The notes below the pieces were generated by a model. That model searched no databases. It was not told where the DNA came from and worked only from the letters and a program-made list of their open reading frames with translations. A stretch of DNA of 64,000 bases from Terriglobia bacterium. Lineage in GTDB: Bacteria; Acidobacteriota; Terriglobia; Terriglobales; Acidobacteriaceae. The number at the start of each line of letters is the position of its first letter. The first letter of the stretch is position 1. The stretch is taken from assembly GCA_020073215.1 (NCBI GenBank), contig JAIQFO010000021.1, positions 16,854-80,853 of the forward strand. Reading direction: 5' to 3'. Positions 1-10,000 of this stretch are shown piece after piece. The translations under genes were made by a program, and so were the position numbers.

Positions 1-1
1 C

Positions 2-982
2 CTGGGCATCCCGGCGCTCCTGAGCCTGGAGAAGAACGGCGTGACCTTGCAGCCTGGCGGGCGCCTGGTGAATTCCTCCGGAAGGGAAATCAAGGAGGGG
101 GATTGGATCACGATCTCTTCGAGGCGAAGAACTCTTTACGAAGGGAAGGCGAGGTTCAAGCCTGCCCGGCTCCTGCGCTACATGAGGGGAGAGCCTGTCG
201 AGATGGACGACGAGGAGGCGAAAGTATTCGCGTCGATCGCCTATGCCTACCGCTACTACCAGCAATTGACCCGAGGCCTCGAAGCCGATCAGATTTCCAC
301 CCTCAGCGAAGTCACCAGGCTGGTGAACTTCGAATTTCGCAGAGAATCGAAAGAAGCCGGGCAACTGGTGAACAGCTGGTTCGACGAACGGGAAGTACTG
401 TACACGGAAGAGGTTCTGAAAAGCGATATTGGCGACCATCTGGGTCAAAGCAATGTTTTTGAGATGCTTTCCCTGGACCGGAAGATCAGGTTCTTCAAAC
501 ACGCTCTGGCCAAATGCTTCCGTGAACGTATCTCCGGCTATGAGGCAGGCGCCTTCATGCTGGGCAGGTTCTTATGCCTGCAATATCCCCTCGCTTTCTG
601 GAAGTGCTTTACCCCGTCAGAGATTGGGCTGCTGGTCAATGAGTGGGTTCTCTTCGAAAAATATATGCAGGTCCTGCACAAAGTAGGCGAGAGGAAAATT
701 CTGCTGGCGCGTAAACAGATTCTCAAGGGTGGGCTCGATCAGTTGTCGTTGCGCCCCAGCAACGTGCAACCGCTCATCACACTCAAACTCGCCGGCGTTG
801 GCCTGGAGGAGGCGAAAGAATCCTTGCCCGAGTGGAGTGATCCCCAGTCCAAGAAAGTGCTCGAACTTCTCCAACAGCCATACCGCGTTTTTTACGATTT
901 CAACGCGGCCTGGTCCGTCGGCCAGCTCGAAAAGATCTGTCGGGAGGAAGGCCTCCCCTTACCGGGTCCCGATGACTGTTAG
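2..982 (+). CDS. PEP-utilising enzyme (mobile phosphohistidine domain) with unknown C-terminal domain, 5' partial
   Basis: The reading frame is open from the first bases, so the true start lies outside the window. The first 50 or so residues (LGIPALLSL..., then KEGDWITISSRRRTLYEGKA) match the end of the swivelling phosphohistidine domain of PEP synthase/pyruvate phosphate dikinase, which shuttles phosphate between PEP and ATP sites. The catalytic His would lie just upstream. The remaining roughly 270 residues are mostly helical and do not resemble the PEP-binding TIM barrel that follows this domain in PPDK, so the architecture is not that of a standard PPDK. The last 24 bases overlap the 3' end of the convergent enolase-fusion gene. 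A GTG at 41 is only an internal codon. Family call is fairly firm; the exact enzyme and substrate are unknown. Confidence 0.65.
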   Translation: MGIPALLSLEKNGVTLQPGGRLVNSSGREIKEGDWITISSRRRTLYEGKARFKPARLLRYMRGEPVEMDDEEAKVFASIAYAYRYYQQLTRGLEADQISTLSEVTRLVNFEFRRESKEAGQLVNSWFDEREVLYTEEVLKSDIGDHLGQSNVFEMLSLDRKIRFFKHALAKCFRERISGYEAGAFMLGRFLCLQYPLAFWKCFTPSEIGLLVNEWVLFEKYMQVLHKVGERKILLARKQILKGGLDQLSLRPSNVQPLITLKLAGVGLEEAKESLPEWSDPQSKKVLELLQQPYRVFYDFNAAWSVGQLEKICREEGLPLPGPDDC

Positions 983-3511
983 AGTGTCCGGCACCGGTGC
1001 CTCAGCTTTCGCCTTCAAGCCATACAGATAATCGCGGTCAATGGTCGGCTCCATCTCCCGAAGCACCTCGGGAAGTTCCTTCCCATCCCGGGCGGCAATC
1101 AGACGCCCCAGCGCAAGTGACAGGGAAAGCACGGCGTTCATGCCAAGATTTGCCTTTCTCTGCATGATCTGGATTTTCTCCTCCGCGGAACCGGTGGGGG
1201 AGATCTTTCCTCGTTTTGTTGCGAGATCCAATTCGAGCAGCAAGAGCTCGCGGTCGATGTCGCCGAGGGAGCCCAGCGCTGAAATTTTCTGTCCCAAAAA
1301 TCGGGGAGCGACCACTTCGGTGACGTTGGCCACGGCGTTCAGGCACCCTTTGCCTCCGTAGCGCTTGGCCCTCATCCAGAGGTCGGCCAGCTCGCGATTT
1401 TCCTTGGTGATCGCGTCCGCCTTCACGTCGGAGATGAAGCGATAGGTTTTTTCTTTTTCCTTGAAGACAAAGTAATTCGGGAATTTCCGCGTGAGCGGGT
1501 TGGCCTCGATGATGCTGTCGACCAGGTGGATGGCTTCATCTGTCCCCGCCGAGGTGCCCAGAGGCGTGGCCGCGGAGAATTTCATTCCATTGTCGAGCAT
1601 GACCACCACTCCCACCGTCGGGATGCCCGCGTTGGTCGGCTCCTCATGAGCGGAGATGTCGGCGATGGTGACATCGGGGTCGAGTCTCCGGGTAATCTTT
1701 GTACCCTTCTTCGCCATTTCCATGAGCTCGACGATTCTCCCGTACTTGACCAGCCTCTCCGTGTTCGCGCCGCCTCCGCATTTCAGGCCGAGCGCGCCAA
1801 CTGCGAAACTGATATCCGCTTCCATGACCTCGTTGGGAGACTTGGACCGGTGAGAAACCACGAGGGCGAGCCCCATCTTCTTCGCCATGCGAGTTGCCAG
1901 CAGAGTCTCGCTCAGCGTGCCGATCTGGTTCGCCTTGATCAGGGCAGTATTGATGAGCCCTTGCTCGGCGCATCTTTGGATGGTGGAATCTTTGGTCGTA
2001 ACCAGATCGTCCCCGATGATGAGGATTTCCTGGTCCAGAGCCTTCATCAGTTTCTTCCAGCCTTCGTAATCATCTTCCGCGAAGGGGTCCTCCAGCGAGA
2101 CGATGGGGTATTTCTTTACCCAACTGATGTACAGGTCGACCATTTCGTCCGTGGTCAGGACTTTCGGATCCTCCGCTCGCCAGAACAGGTACTGGCCCAC
2201 CGACTCCTTCTCGCCGGTCTTCTCCCGGTAAGCATTGCTGAGCTCGCTGGCGGCGGGATCGAGCGCGATGCAAACATCCCGGTCGGGGACAAATCCGCAT
2301 TCCTCGATGGCCTGGACGGCAACCCTGAGCGATCTCTCTTCCGGCAGCATGTCGCCTTTCTCTTTTGCGTAGGAAGCGACAATGCCCCCTTCGAGACCAA
2401 TGCCCACGAAGTTGAGCCCCTCGGTGTCCTGGATGATCTGGATCGCCCTGCCTTGAAGCATGTTGGTGACCCGTTGGGCCTCAATATAGTCGGTGGCAGT
2501 GAGAGGCAGGAACATCAATTCCTGGAAGCTCAGATTGCCGCCCATCTCCTCGGTGTGACGACCTCCCATGATGGAGTTTCTGAACTCCCATGGGGCAAAC
2601 ACAATCTTTCCGTCCGGCAGTTCCAGTTCCTGGAGCCGGTGGAGCCGGAGCTTGCGCCGGAGTTCGGATAACTTAACCGGGCGCTCTTCTGTCGTCTCGC
2701 GAGCCGGTTCCGAGGCCCTGGCTTCCGCCGCTCTTGTAGCCGCTTCCCTCTGCCGTTCCTGGAAAGCTTTGTATTTCCCTGCGTCAGACAGCAGGAAGTC
2801 GAAGAGGGCAACCAGGCCAACGGTGAAAAGGAATCTTCCCGCGTAGACGGCGGCCGGCGATGTAATGTACAGGCCAAGCAGGATCAAAACGATTCCGGGC
2901 AAGAACGTGATCTGACTGAGTACCTTGCTCGCTCTCGGGCCGGCCGCCGATACGGCCAGGTTCTGCGTCTTCACGGCCGGGTGGAAACTCCCTGACTCCT
3001 TGTGTACTCCGGGGAAGGCTCCGTATGGGATCTTCACGAACATCTCGAGGTACCAGAACCACCTGCCAACCATCCCTTCCCTCAGTTTTTGCTCAGCAGG
3101 GCCGCCAAGGTCCGGGCGCAGGTTGTTGGTCTTGACCGCCACCACGTAGTGCCCCATCTCGTGGATGGCGATGTTCGTATGCCATGCCACATACCACATC
3201 ACGGATGAGATCACGACCTCAACACTAAGAAACATCTGCCGCATGACGTCAAACCTCGACGCCACATGGAGAGGAATGCTTAACAATGAGGTCAGGAACG
3301 CGGCGTGGAACGAAACCAGCTTGTGGTTGGCGATGATCCAGCCACGATCCAGGCGCGCGTTGTCTCCCGCCTGTGGGATCCATGCGAGAATCCGCTCCGG
3401 CAGTCTGCGAAACTGGCGAGCGACCCCTGCCAGGAGTTGTCTACGACTAGCGGAATGTGGATGAGTGGAATGAATGACGGGGTCTCTGAACAGCCCGGAG
3501 TGATTCAGCAT
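959..3511 (-). CDS. M50-like membrane metallopeptidase fused to a circularly permuted enolase
   Basis: 850 residues. Residues about 60-240 are a membrane domain with a zinc-peptidase signature HEMGH (117-121) in a hydrophobic helix and further hydrophobic segments near 200-240, as in M50/site-2 proteases. A charged linker (about 243-300) leads to an enolase TIM barrel (about 303-600). In the barrel GGRH (His319), QEL (Glu331), LEGG (Glu374), ALDPAAS (Asp418), LEDP (Glu474), GDDL (Asp501/502), IKANQIG (Lys526), SHRS (553-556) and LK (Lys577) align with the catalytic and Mg-binding residues of bacterial enolase. The enolase N-domain follows instead of preceding: NAGIPTVGVVVMLDNG, then PLGTSAG (Ser654, the mobile-loop serine) and GMNAVLSLSLALG. 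The enolase is therefore circularly permuted, with an extra stretch of about 50 residues after the loop. The ATG at 3511 has GGAG six bases upstream. Whether it makes PEP at the membrane or is regulatory is unknown. Confidence 0.85.
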   Translation of the reverse strand: MLNHSGLFRDPVIHSTHPHSASRRQLLAGVARQFRRLPERILAWIPQAGDNARLDRGWIIANHKLVSFHAAFLTSLLSIPLHVASRFDVMRQMFLSVEVVISSVMWYVAWHTNIAIHEMGHYVVAVKTNNLRPDLGGPAEQKLREGMVGRWFWYLEMFVKIPYGAFPGVHKESGSFHPAVKTQNLAVSAAGPRASKVLSQITFLPGIVLILLGLYITSPAAVYAGRFLFTVGLVALFDFLLSDAGKYKAFQERQREAATRAAEARASEPARETTEERPVKLSELRRKLRLHRLQELELPDGKIVFAPWEFRNSIMGGRHTEEMGGNLSFQELMFLPLTATDYIEAQRVTNMLQGRAIQIIQDTEGLNFVGIGLEGGIVASYAKEKGDMLPEERSLRVAVQAIEECGFVPDRDVCIALDPAASELSNAYREKTGEKESVGQYLFWRAEDPKVLTTDEMVDLYISWVKKYPIVSLEDPFAEDDYEGWKKLMKALDQEILIIGDDLVTTKDSTIQRCAEQGLINTALIKANQIGTLSETLLATRMAKKMGLALVVSHRSKSPNEVMEADISFAVGALGLKCGGGANTERLVKYGRIVELMEMAKKGTKITRRLDPDVTIADISAHEEPTNAGIPTVGVVVMLDNGMKFSAATPLGTSAGTDEAIHLVDSIIEANPLTRKFPNYFVFKEKEKTYRFISDVKADAITKENRELADLWMRAKRYGGKGCLNAVANVTEVVAPRFLGQKISALGSLGDIDRELLLLELDLATKRGKISPTGSAEEKIQIMQRKANLGMNAVLSLSLALGRLIAARDGKELPEVLREMEPTIDRDYLYGLKAKAEAPVPDTLTVIGTR

Positions 3512-3843
3512 GGCCTGCTCCAGTGAAATGACGTTGGCTGAGGTTGGTAGCTAACGGGCGATAGCGCTGCGATTCGTCCGCAGTCTGCAAACTCGCTGCT
3601 CTGATTCGAGAACAACTTCCGAAATCAGCCTGGGATCAGCGTGGATTCCTACTAGATTCTCTATGGTCGGCGGCGGTAGGTCTGTGATCCCTATCACACC
3701 CAGAATATGCGCCATGCCGGCGGACGGCGTGTTCTCGGCTTGAGATTCCCTCCACGCAGACCGGCTTTGGGGTGGTCAGGCTTGAAAACCGCAGAGAGGA
3801 CTGAGCGAACCGGCGATGCAGGCCGAAATCGTTTTCACGCCCG
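3512..3843. other. Intergenic region upstream of the enolase fusion
   Basis: 332 bases between the start of the M50-enolase gene and the stop of the choice-of-anchor-D gene. No convincing coding frame was found on either strand. It should hold the promoter of the enolase fusion and contains the CRP-type palindrome listed separately. No U-rich terminator hairpin was recognised. Confidence 0.5.
3683..3698. promoter_or_regulatory. CRP/FNR-family-type palindromic operator
   Basis: The sequence TGTGA-N6-TCACA is a perfect inverted repeat identical to the core consensus of CRP binding sites. It lies about 172 bases upstream of the ATG of the M50-enolase fusion. The match is seen directly; binding by a CRP/FNR-family regulator is inferred, since the cognate regulator is not in this window. 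The distance would allow an activator site only with a long 5' leader. Confidence 0.4.
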
Positions 3844-4779
3844 TTACGGACTTGGGATTATGGCCTTCGTTTCATTCGAGTAGCCGCTTTGCTTACCCGT
3901 TCCATCGACGGCGGTGGTGACGTAGTAGTACGTGGTTCCTGCCACCACCGTGTAATCGGTGTAGGTAGTGGAAGCCTCGAGCGCGGTATTGATTTTCTGG
4001 TAAGGGCCGCCATGCGTTTTGCCGCGGTAGATATTAAATCCGACCACACTTGGGTCGCTCTCCTGCCACGTAAGGTCGGCGCTATGGGCAGCGGGTGCCA
4101 CGCCAGTACCGGTCAACTGTTCCACCACGGGTGAGACGACCGCGTTGCTGAAGTATCCCGCCTTGCCGGAACCTGTACCAGACTGTTTGGGAGTAAACCG
4201 GATTCTGGCCGGGATGCTGTGTCCCGACAAGATGGTCACCGGTAGGGTCACCCCATGGATAGAGAACTCGGAACTGGTGACCTGGTCGGATGAGATCGTG
4301 ACGTTTCCGTTGGAGGCAGTGAGGGTCGTGCTAAGAGTCGCGCTTTGTCCGACGGTGACGTTGCCGAAATTGAGTTTCGCGGGAGACACGGTCAACCCCG
4401 GGCTGCCGGTTCCTTGCACCGAAATGGAAAGACTGCTGTTCAGGGCAGTGCTGACCAGCGTGAACTTGCCGGTGACTTGTCCAACCGCCGTGGGTTTGAA
4501 CCAGATGGGCAAATGGACGGACGCGCCGGGCTTGAGCGTGACCGGCAATGGGAAATAGCCGTACTTAAATTCGCCGCTTCCCTGCTTGGACTTGGTAAGG
4601 ATTTTCAGGTACTTCGTGCCGGTGTTGCTGAGTAGGATCGTGAAGGAACTGGAACTGCCAACTTCAACCTTGCCGAAAGTGTGACTGCAGGGATTGCACT
4701 GCAGTTGCTCGGCCCAGGCACGGGCGGGCATCAGGAAAGATAGCGATAGCACGAATGCGAGTAGGGGGAAGTATCGCAT
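3844..4779 (-). CDS. Secreted choice-of-anchor-D / fibronectin type III protein
   Basis: 311 residues with an N-terminal signal peptide (hydrophobic stretch ending ARAWA). Two immunoglobulin-like ASH/choice-of-anchor-D repeats follow, recognisable from paired motifs such as HTFGKVEVGSSSSFTILLSN and LNFGNVTVGQSATLSTTLT. A C-terminal FN3-like module begins near DLTWQESDPSVVGFNIYRG. Such repeats are common in secreted Acidobacteriota proteins and are taken to be structural or adhesive; no catalytic motif is present. It follows the exosortase gene on the same strand by 72 bases, but no PEP-CTERM-like sorting tail is visible at its C-terminus, so it is probably not that enzyme's substrate. Confidence 0.75.
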   Translation of the reverse strand: MRYFPLLAFVLSLSFLMPARAWAEQLQCNPCSHTFGKVEVGSSSSFTILLSNTGTKYLKILTKSKQGSGEFKYGYFPLPVTLKPGASVHLPIWFKPTAVGQVTGKFTLVSTALNSSLSISVQGTGSPGLTVSPAKLNFGNVTVGQSATLSTTLTASNGNVTISSDQVTSSEFSIHGVTLPVTILSGHSIPARIRFTPKQSGTGSGKAGYFSNAVVSPVVEQLTGTGVAPAAHSADLTWQESDPSVVGFNIYRGKTHGGPYQKINTALEASTTYTDYTVVAGTTYYYVTTAVDGTGKQSGYSNETKAIIPSP

Positions 4780-4851
4780 GGACCCTATCTTCCCGAAGTG
4801 TGAAGTTTGGAAGCAAACTCAGAAGTGCATCCCCCCCGGGGAACCGGCTTT

Positions 4852-5727
4852 TCAACGGCCAGATGGCGCATCCTCACTTCGTTGCAAAATCCAGACCAAC
4901 CCGATCACGATCACGAATGCAATCGCAAGAAACACGATCCCGCCATGATGATGGAGGTTCCCTTCCAGGAACTCTGGATCGACCCGCGTTCCGAGTTCCG
5001 CGATGACAAAAATACGGAGGCCGTTCTTGGCGACCGCCAGCGGAATCGCCGCCGCGATGAGTACGGCTTTCCGCCCCCAAGAGCGCAGGAAAAGATGCGC
5101 CAGAACCATGGTCGTCACGATCAGCACGAAGCTGGATCGGATGCTGCTGCACTCGCGCGCAACTTCGATATCCAGGTTCGGGATCGACAACAGGATTCCA
5201 TCCTGCGTCACCGGCACCCCCACCGCCCGAAACAGGATTCGCGCCGTCAACGCGGATTTGTACTGCAAGATTTCGACAATCCAGTTCAAAGCAGACGTGG
5301 GGATGGGAACCAGCAAGAACAGAAAGCAAAAAGGAAATAGAAACGACTGAAAAGTACTTGTTCCAAAACACAGTACGACGCTGGCGATCCACCAGACCAC
5401 GAGCGCGAGCATCCCGAGTGTCAGCCGGATATCGTCATGCGCCGCGACCATCCCCCATCTCGCATAACCACCCGTCAGCAGCGCCAGAGCCAGCAACGCC
5501 CCACCAAGGCGACGGCTCGACTGCGGATCGATGCGGAGCGCTTTCGAGTCCGGGTCTTTCGAATCCAGGTAAATGAGCGCCGCACTCAGCGGGAGAATCA
5601 GAAGAATATGCGTGTAGGCATCGTTGGTCAGCGCCAGCCTGAACGTGCCGGCCAGCGGGTGTAACCAGAACGCGATCGACAGAGCACCCAGGAAGGCGAA
5701 GGGCAAAAATTGAGTTCGTGTCGTCAT
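4852..5727 (-). CDS. Exosortase/archaeosortase family transpeptidase
   Basis: 291 residues, polytopic with about eight hydrophobic segments. The three invariant exosortase residues are present in order: Cys193 in VARECSSIRSS, Arg238 in AKNGLRI, and His in LHHHGG (259-261). Exosortases cleave and sort proteins carrying a C-terminal PEP-CTERM-like signal and are typically encoded in exopolysaccharide loci, as here. The protein ends soon after the last membrane helix, so no fused EpsI domain is present. No obvious PEP-CTERM substrate was found in the window. The exact exosortase subtype cannot be assigned by eye. Confidence 0.85.
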   Translation of the reverse strand: MTTRTQFLPFAFLGALSIAFWLHPLAGTFRLALTNDAYTHILLILPLSAALIYLDSKDPDSKALRIDPQSSRRLGGALLALALLTGGYARWGMVAAHDDIRLTLGMLALVVWWIASVVLCFGTSTFQSFLFPFCFLFLLVPIPTSALNWIVEILQYKSALTARILFRAVGVPVTQDGILLSIPNLDIEVARECSSIRSSFVLIVTTMVLAHLFLRSWGRKAVLIAAAIPLAVAKNGLRIFVIAELGTRVDPEFLEGNLHHHGGIVFLAIAFVIVIGLVWILQRSEDAPSGR

Positions 5728-5989
5728 GTCACGCTTTGAGTGATGGGATTCAAGTTTCCATTGTTACCGAGACCACGTTAACACCCTCTCCTCTTGCCCG
5801 CCCGGCGCCTCAAGAAGGTCAGCGTATCACTTCTGATATGGTCTGTAGATAGAAGTTCAAGTACAGTTTGCACACAGCCAACCGCTAACTACTGCCTGCG
5901 AATTCAGGAACGCATGGGATGAGCAAGCGGATGCGTGGAAGGTCGAAGACGCGTATCACCATTCCGAAAATCTTAGCAGGGAGGCTAAA

Positions 5990-7060
5990 GTGGCATTCGG
6001 GTTGACTCGCAAGAGGATTTTTTCCGCCCTGACGATCGCTGTGTTCGTATTGGGAGCCTTCACCTTCGGCTTTGTTTCGAGCCTGCATTTGAAGAGTGCT
6101 GTCTCCGGTGATCTCCGCAAACATCTGCTGCCAGCCGGAGACGCACCGCTCCCGGTGCGGGCGGGGGTGCTGGCTGCGTTGAGGGACTTTCAGGAGGGAT
6201 ACGTCAAGCGAGACCCCAAAGAATTGGATGCTTTCATGAATCGTCTCTTTTCGAAGAACGACGATATCCTAGTTCTGGGGACCAACGCCGGCGAGTGGGC
6301 TCGCGGCTATCCTGCGGTGGGTGAGTTCATCAGGAGGGACTGGCTGAATTGGGGGGATTTCAGGTTCGCCGTCGACGATTCCATCGTCTGGTCGTCAGGA
6401 GACGTCGCCTGGATGGCGAGTATCGGAGCATTACACAAAAACGGGTCGGATCGCCCCCTGCGCTTGTCGGCGATACTAACGCGCCATGGCAATCGTTGGC
6501 TTTTCCGCCAACTACAATTTCAATGGGAACACCGTAATCCCAGCCCGGCGGATCTCCTTCGTCCAAGCACGGATCTCGAACTCGTCAAATGGGTGTTGCA
6601 GCTTACTCGCCACATGGCGCAAAGTGCCGGCAAGATACTTCAGCTTGCGAGCATGCGGACACCATCCGATCCTTCAGCCTCTATCCTGAGGACCACGTCG
6701 AGTCGCCAGACTCAACTTTCCCGGTGTCTGATTTTCGAGCGTGGAATCAGACGACGACAGGATAGGTTTAAGCTTCTCAACCAAAGCCCGTACATTGGGT
6801 TCCTCAAACATCGAGATGTGGCCACCGGGGACGTCATGAATCTCCAATCCGCCGCCCGCAAAAGCCTCCCAGCCCAAAGTCGGATTCCGGCGAGTGCCCA
6901 CCGTCTCCTCGACGTCCGCAGCCCGCATCAACGTGATCTTCCCTGGATAGAACTGGATGGTGTAGCGCTCCAAAGCTCGTTTGTGAGCTTCCTCCACTTG
7001 AAAATAGTGAAGGCTGGCTGGCAGGCTCCGCCCCAGCATACGGTAACAAGAGCATCCTAG
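5990..7060 (+). CDS. Membrane-anchored SnoaL/NTF2-like protein with doubtful C-terminal extension
   Basis: GTG start at 5990 preceded by GGGAGG. The first 30 residues hold one hydrophobic anchor (ALTIAVFVLGAFTFGFVSS). Residues about 58-190 form an NTF2/SnoaL-like cone domain, with the pattern ALRDFQEGYVKRDPKELDAF ... ILTRHGNRWLFRQLQFQWE typical of the SnoaL_3 group. Such domains bind small ligands or act as accessory domains; no function can be assigned. From about residue 228 the frame runs antisense through the terminal thioesterase of the PKS gene. That part (6674-7060) is Arg/Ser-rich and probably not conserved, so the gene may originally have ended earlier. It is the only plus-strand gene in the first 59 kb besides the edge fragment. 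Confidence 0.6.
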   Translation: MAFGLTRKRIFSALTIAVFVLGAFTFGFVSSLHLKSAVSGDLRKHLLPAGDAPLPVRAGVLAALRDFQEGYVKRDPKELDAFMNRLFSKNDDILVLGTNAGEWARGYPAVGEFIRRDWLNWGDFRFAVDDSIVWSSGDVAWMASIGALHKNGSDRPLRLSAILTRHGNRWLFRQLQFQWEHRNPSPADLLRPSTDLELVKWVLQLTRHMAQSAGKILQLASMRTPSDPSASILRTTSSRQTQLSRCLIFERGIRRRQDRFKLLNQSPYIGFLKHRDVATGDVMNLQSAARKSLPAQSRIPASAHRLLDVRSPHQRDLPWIELDGVALQSSFVSFLHLKIVKAGWQAPPQHTVTRAS

Positions 7061-10000
7061 AGCTTGAGCGCTACGATGCAGGAGAAATCTCCAGTATTCA
7101 CTCTTTACCACGGCCCTTTGCACCAGATAGGCCGCACCCTGTTTTCGAACATTCTGCCAGTGGCGAGATATTTGCTCTTTAGCGGCCACGCGATGGTCGC
7201 ATCCTGGAACAGCGGTGTCGAACAATATGAGTAACCCAGGCTCCTTACCCTGTGCGTTGAGCTGTTGACACATCTCCAGAGCGATGAGTCCTCCCAGCGA
7301 CGCACCTCCCAACAGATAGGGCCCTTCCGGGAAAGACGCTTGAAGTTCTTTGACGTAGATGGATGCCAGTTCTTCAATCGTTGGCTCCTGAATCTGGGCC
7401 TGAGATTCGAGCGGGGATTGCAGCGCGTAAAAGGGTTGGTCGGGACCAAGGTATGTCGCCAACCGTCGATAGAAAAGCAGACTCGGCCCGAGAGCGTGAA
7501 CACAAAAAATGGGAATCCGAGAACCAGTTGGGTGAATTGGCACCAGAGCGGACCAGGTCTTTGCCTCCGCAGTGGCGGCTGGTTTCGACGGAGGGGGCAC
7601 ACCCGCAGGCTGGCGGATAGCGTGTGCTTCCAAATGGGCGGCAAGATTGAGGTCGACTTGATGCGCCTCCTGCACACGATCAAGGCAGGCGCGCAGTTTC
7701 TCCGACAGCATTCGGACGTTGGGTTCGCTCAGCATGTCCAGGTGGGTGCCTAGGACATCCTGCACTTCGATTCCTTCTGCCGCCATTCCTCCCCAACCCA
7801 GCAGTTCGTCGTCTCCGTCGACTGCGCTTCGGCTTACCGACCGGAAGATGGTGAGATGCCCCGGAAAGACCGTGGGGCGATACACCGACGCCGCGATCCG
7901 ATTCACCGTCTTCAGGTCAGGAATGTCCGGAGCCGACAAGAGGTGAAGTTTGTACATCCGTTGGTACCACTTCCTGGTGAGGACGGAAACCGCCCGGTTG
8001 GTTGCCTCCTTCGGCCCGTGTCCCGAAAGGAAGATGCGTTGGAACCGGAGTTTGTACGCCGCAAAGCGTTGGCGGAGATCGGCTTTCTTCTTAAACTGCT
8101 CCAGATACTGCCATTCAATCGTGTCCAGCAAGCCGAGCAGCGACACGGTTTCTCCGGCGGCATGAAGTTGCTGTGCCATTTCGAACACGACGAAGCCGCC
8201 AAAAGAATATCCAGCCAGACAGTACGGCCCGTGCGGCTGCACCTCGCGAACTCCGCGGAGATAGTAAGCCGCCATATCCTCCACTCGCGTGAGAAAAGGC
8301 TCCCGGCCATCCATGCCCTGCGGCTGAAGAGCAAACACGGGTTGATCCTCTCCCAGGTAACGGGTCACTCCGTCGAAAGCGATTACGTGTCCGCCAACAC
8401 CGGAAACCACGAAGAGCGGCAAGCGCGACCCTTCGCGGCGAACCGCAACCACGGCGGAGGGCGGTGTCACTTCTGAAACGCTGGAGGTTTCCGCTTTTCG
8501 GATCAGCGCCGCTAATTGGCGAATGGTGCGCGCCTCAAACAGGGTGGAGAGGCTTAAGTCCTGCTGATAGGTCTTCTTGATCTTGCTGAACATGCGAACG
8601 GCAATCAGCGAATGGCCGCCTAAGTCGAAGAAATCGTCGTCCAGACCAACCGTCTCCACTCCCAACAGTTCCTGCCACCATTCCGCCAATACACTTTCCA
8701 CCCCGCTCTCCGGTTTCGCCGTACTGGATGGCGGAGATGCCTTGGCTAACGGACTTGCCGGTTTGGCCGGGAGGAGATCACCACGAACCACGATGATGCC
8801 AGGGGGCATATCGGAAGAGAGAATCTGATGCAATGCCTTGATCCCGTCCGCCGATGACATGCCCTGATTCTCAAGCATCTCCGCTGACTCGTTGTAAGCT
8901 GCGGCCGTCCGCGGCTGGCGTGCAGGCGCAGAATTGTCGGACGTGGCCGCCATGCGCCGTAAGGCAAATTCGTTAATTTCCGCGAGTACCTGGCCATCGC
9001 CGTCGAGGAGAGTGAAACTGAAAGTCGCGATTTCGCGTTGTGTTGTATTCTCCTGACGACCACGGATGTGACTGTAAAACCGCGCGGGCAGCGGGCGGTA
9101 AAGCGTAATCTCCTTGTAAGACAGCGGCAGATAGAGGAACTCGGACTCTTCGTAGCCCTGTATGAGATAGAGGGCCGACCCTGTAGCCAGATCAAGCAGG
9201 GCCGGATGCACCGGCCACATCTCGATGTCCGCCGAAAAGTCTGCGCCGAGTTTCAACTCGGCCAGTGCCTCGCGCTCTCCGAGGTGCAGGCTCTGAAGAT
9301 TTCGCCAGCGCGGGCCGAAGTCGAAATAGCGCTCCTGGCGGGTTCGGTGCTGCTCGTCAAAATCAATGCGGCGAGTGGAACACCGCTCGCGGATGACCGC
9401 GACATTTTGATCGGCAGGAATGCGCTTCTGGTTGCGCGCAATCTGTCCGGATGCGTATTCGGTCCATTCTCGATCTTTCGCCAGGATCGAGAACCGGAAG
9501 CCGGAGGCTTGGTGGCGCAGACGGACTCGCACCTCCTTGGTTTCATCGGGAGCGACGGTAAGAGGCGCCAGGAAGAATACATCCTCAAAGGCAATGCCCG
9601 GGTCGAACCTGCCATTGACCAGCGCCGCCGCCGCCAGTTGCAGGTACCCCGTGCCCGGAATCAGAGCGGCGCCGTTCTTGAAACGGTGCTCGCTGAGCAA
9701 CCAGTCTTTCTCGCAGCTCAACCGGGCTGAATAGATCGTCTCGTTCGAGGTCCGCACAAGCCGCCTGCCCAGGATGGAAGGACTGCCGGCAATGTCCCGT
9801 CCCGCCATGCCCACGTCAGCCCACAACCCCCAATTCACAGCCGTGACCGGTTGTCCGGCTTGGCTGAGGGCGAACGCGTCCAGAAAGGCGTTTGCCGCCG
9901 CATAGTCGACCTGTCCGGCGGGAGGTGCGAGAGAGCTGATCGACGAGAACAGGAGCAAGAAGTCGAGCTTGCTGTCCCCGAGCGCCTGCTGCAAAGCCAG

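Noticed and set aside
1526..2671. 381-codon plus-strand frame antisense to the enolase fusion
   Set aside because: It lies entirely opposite a well-conserved gene, has no recognisable motif, and its composition is that of a mirror frame in GC-rich DNA.
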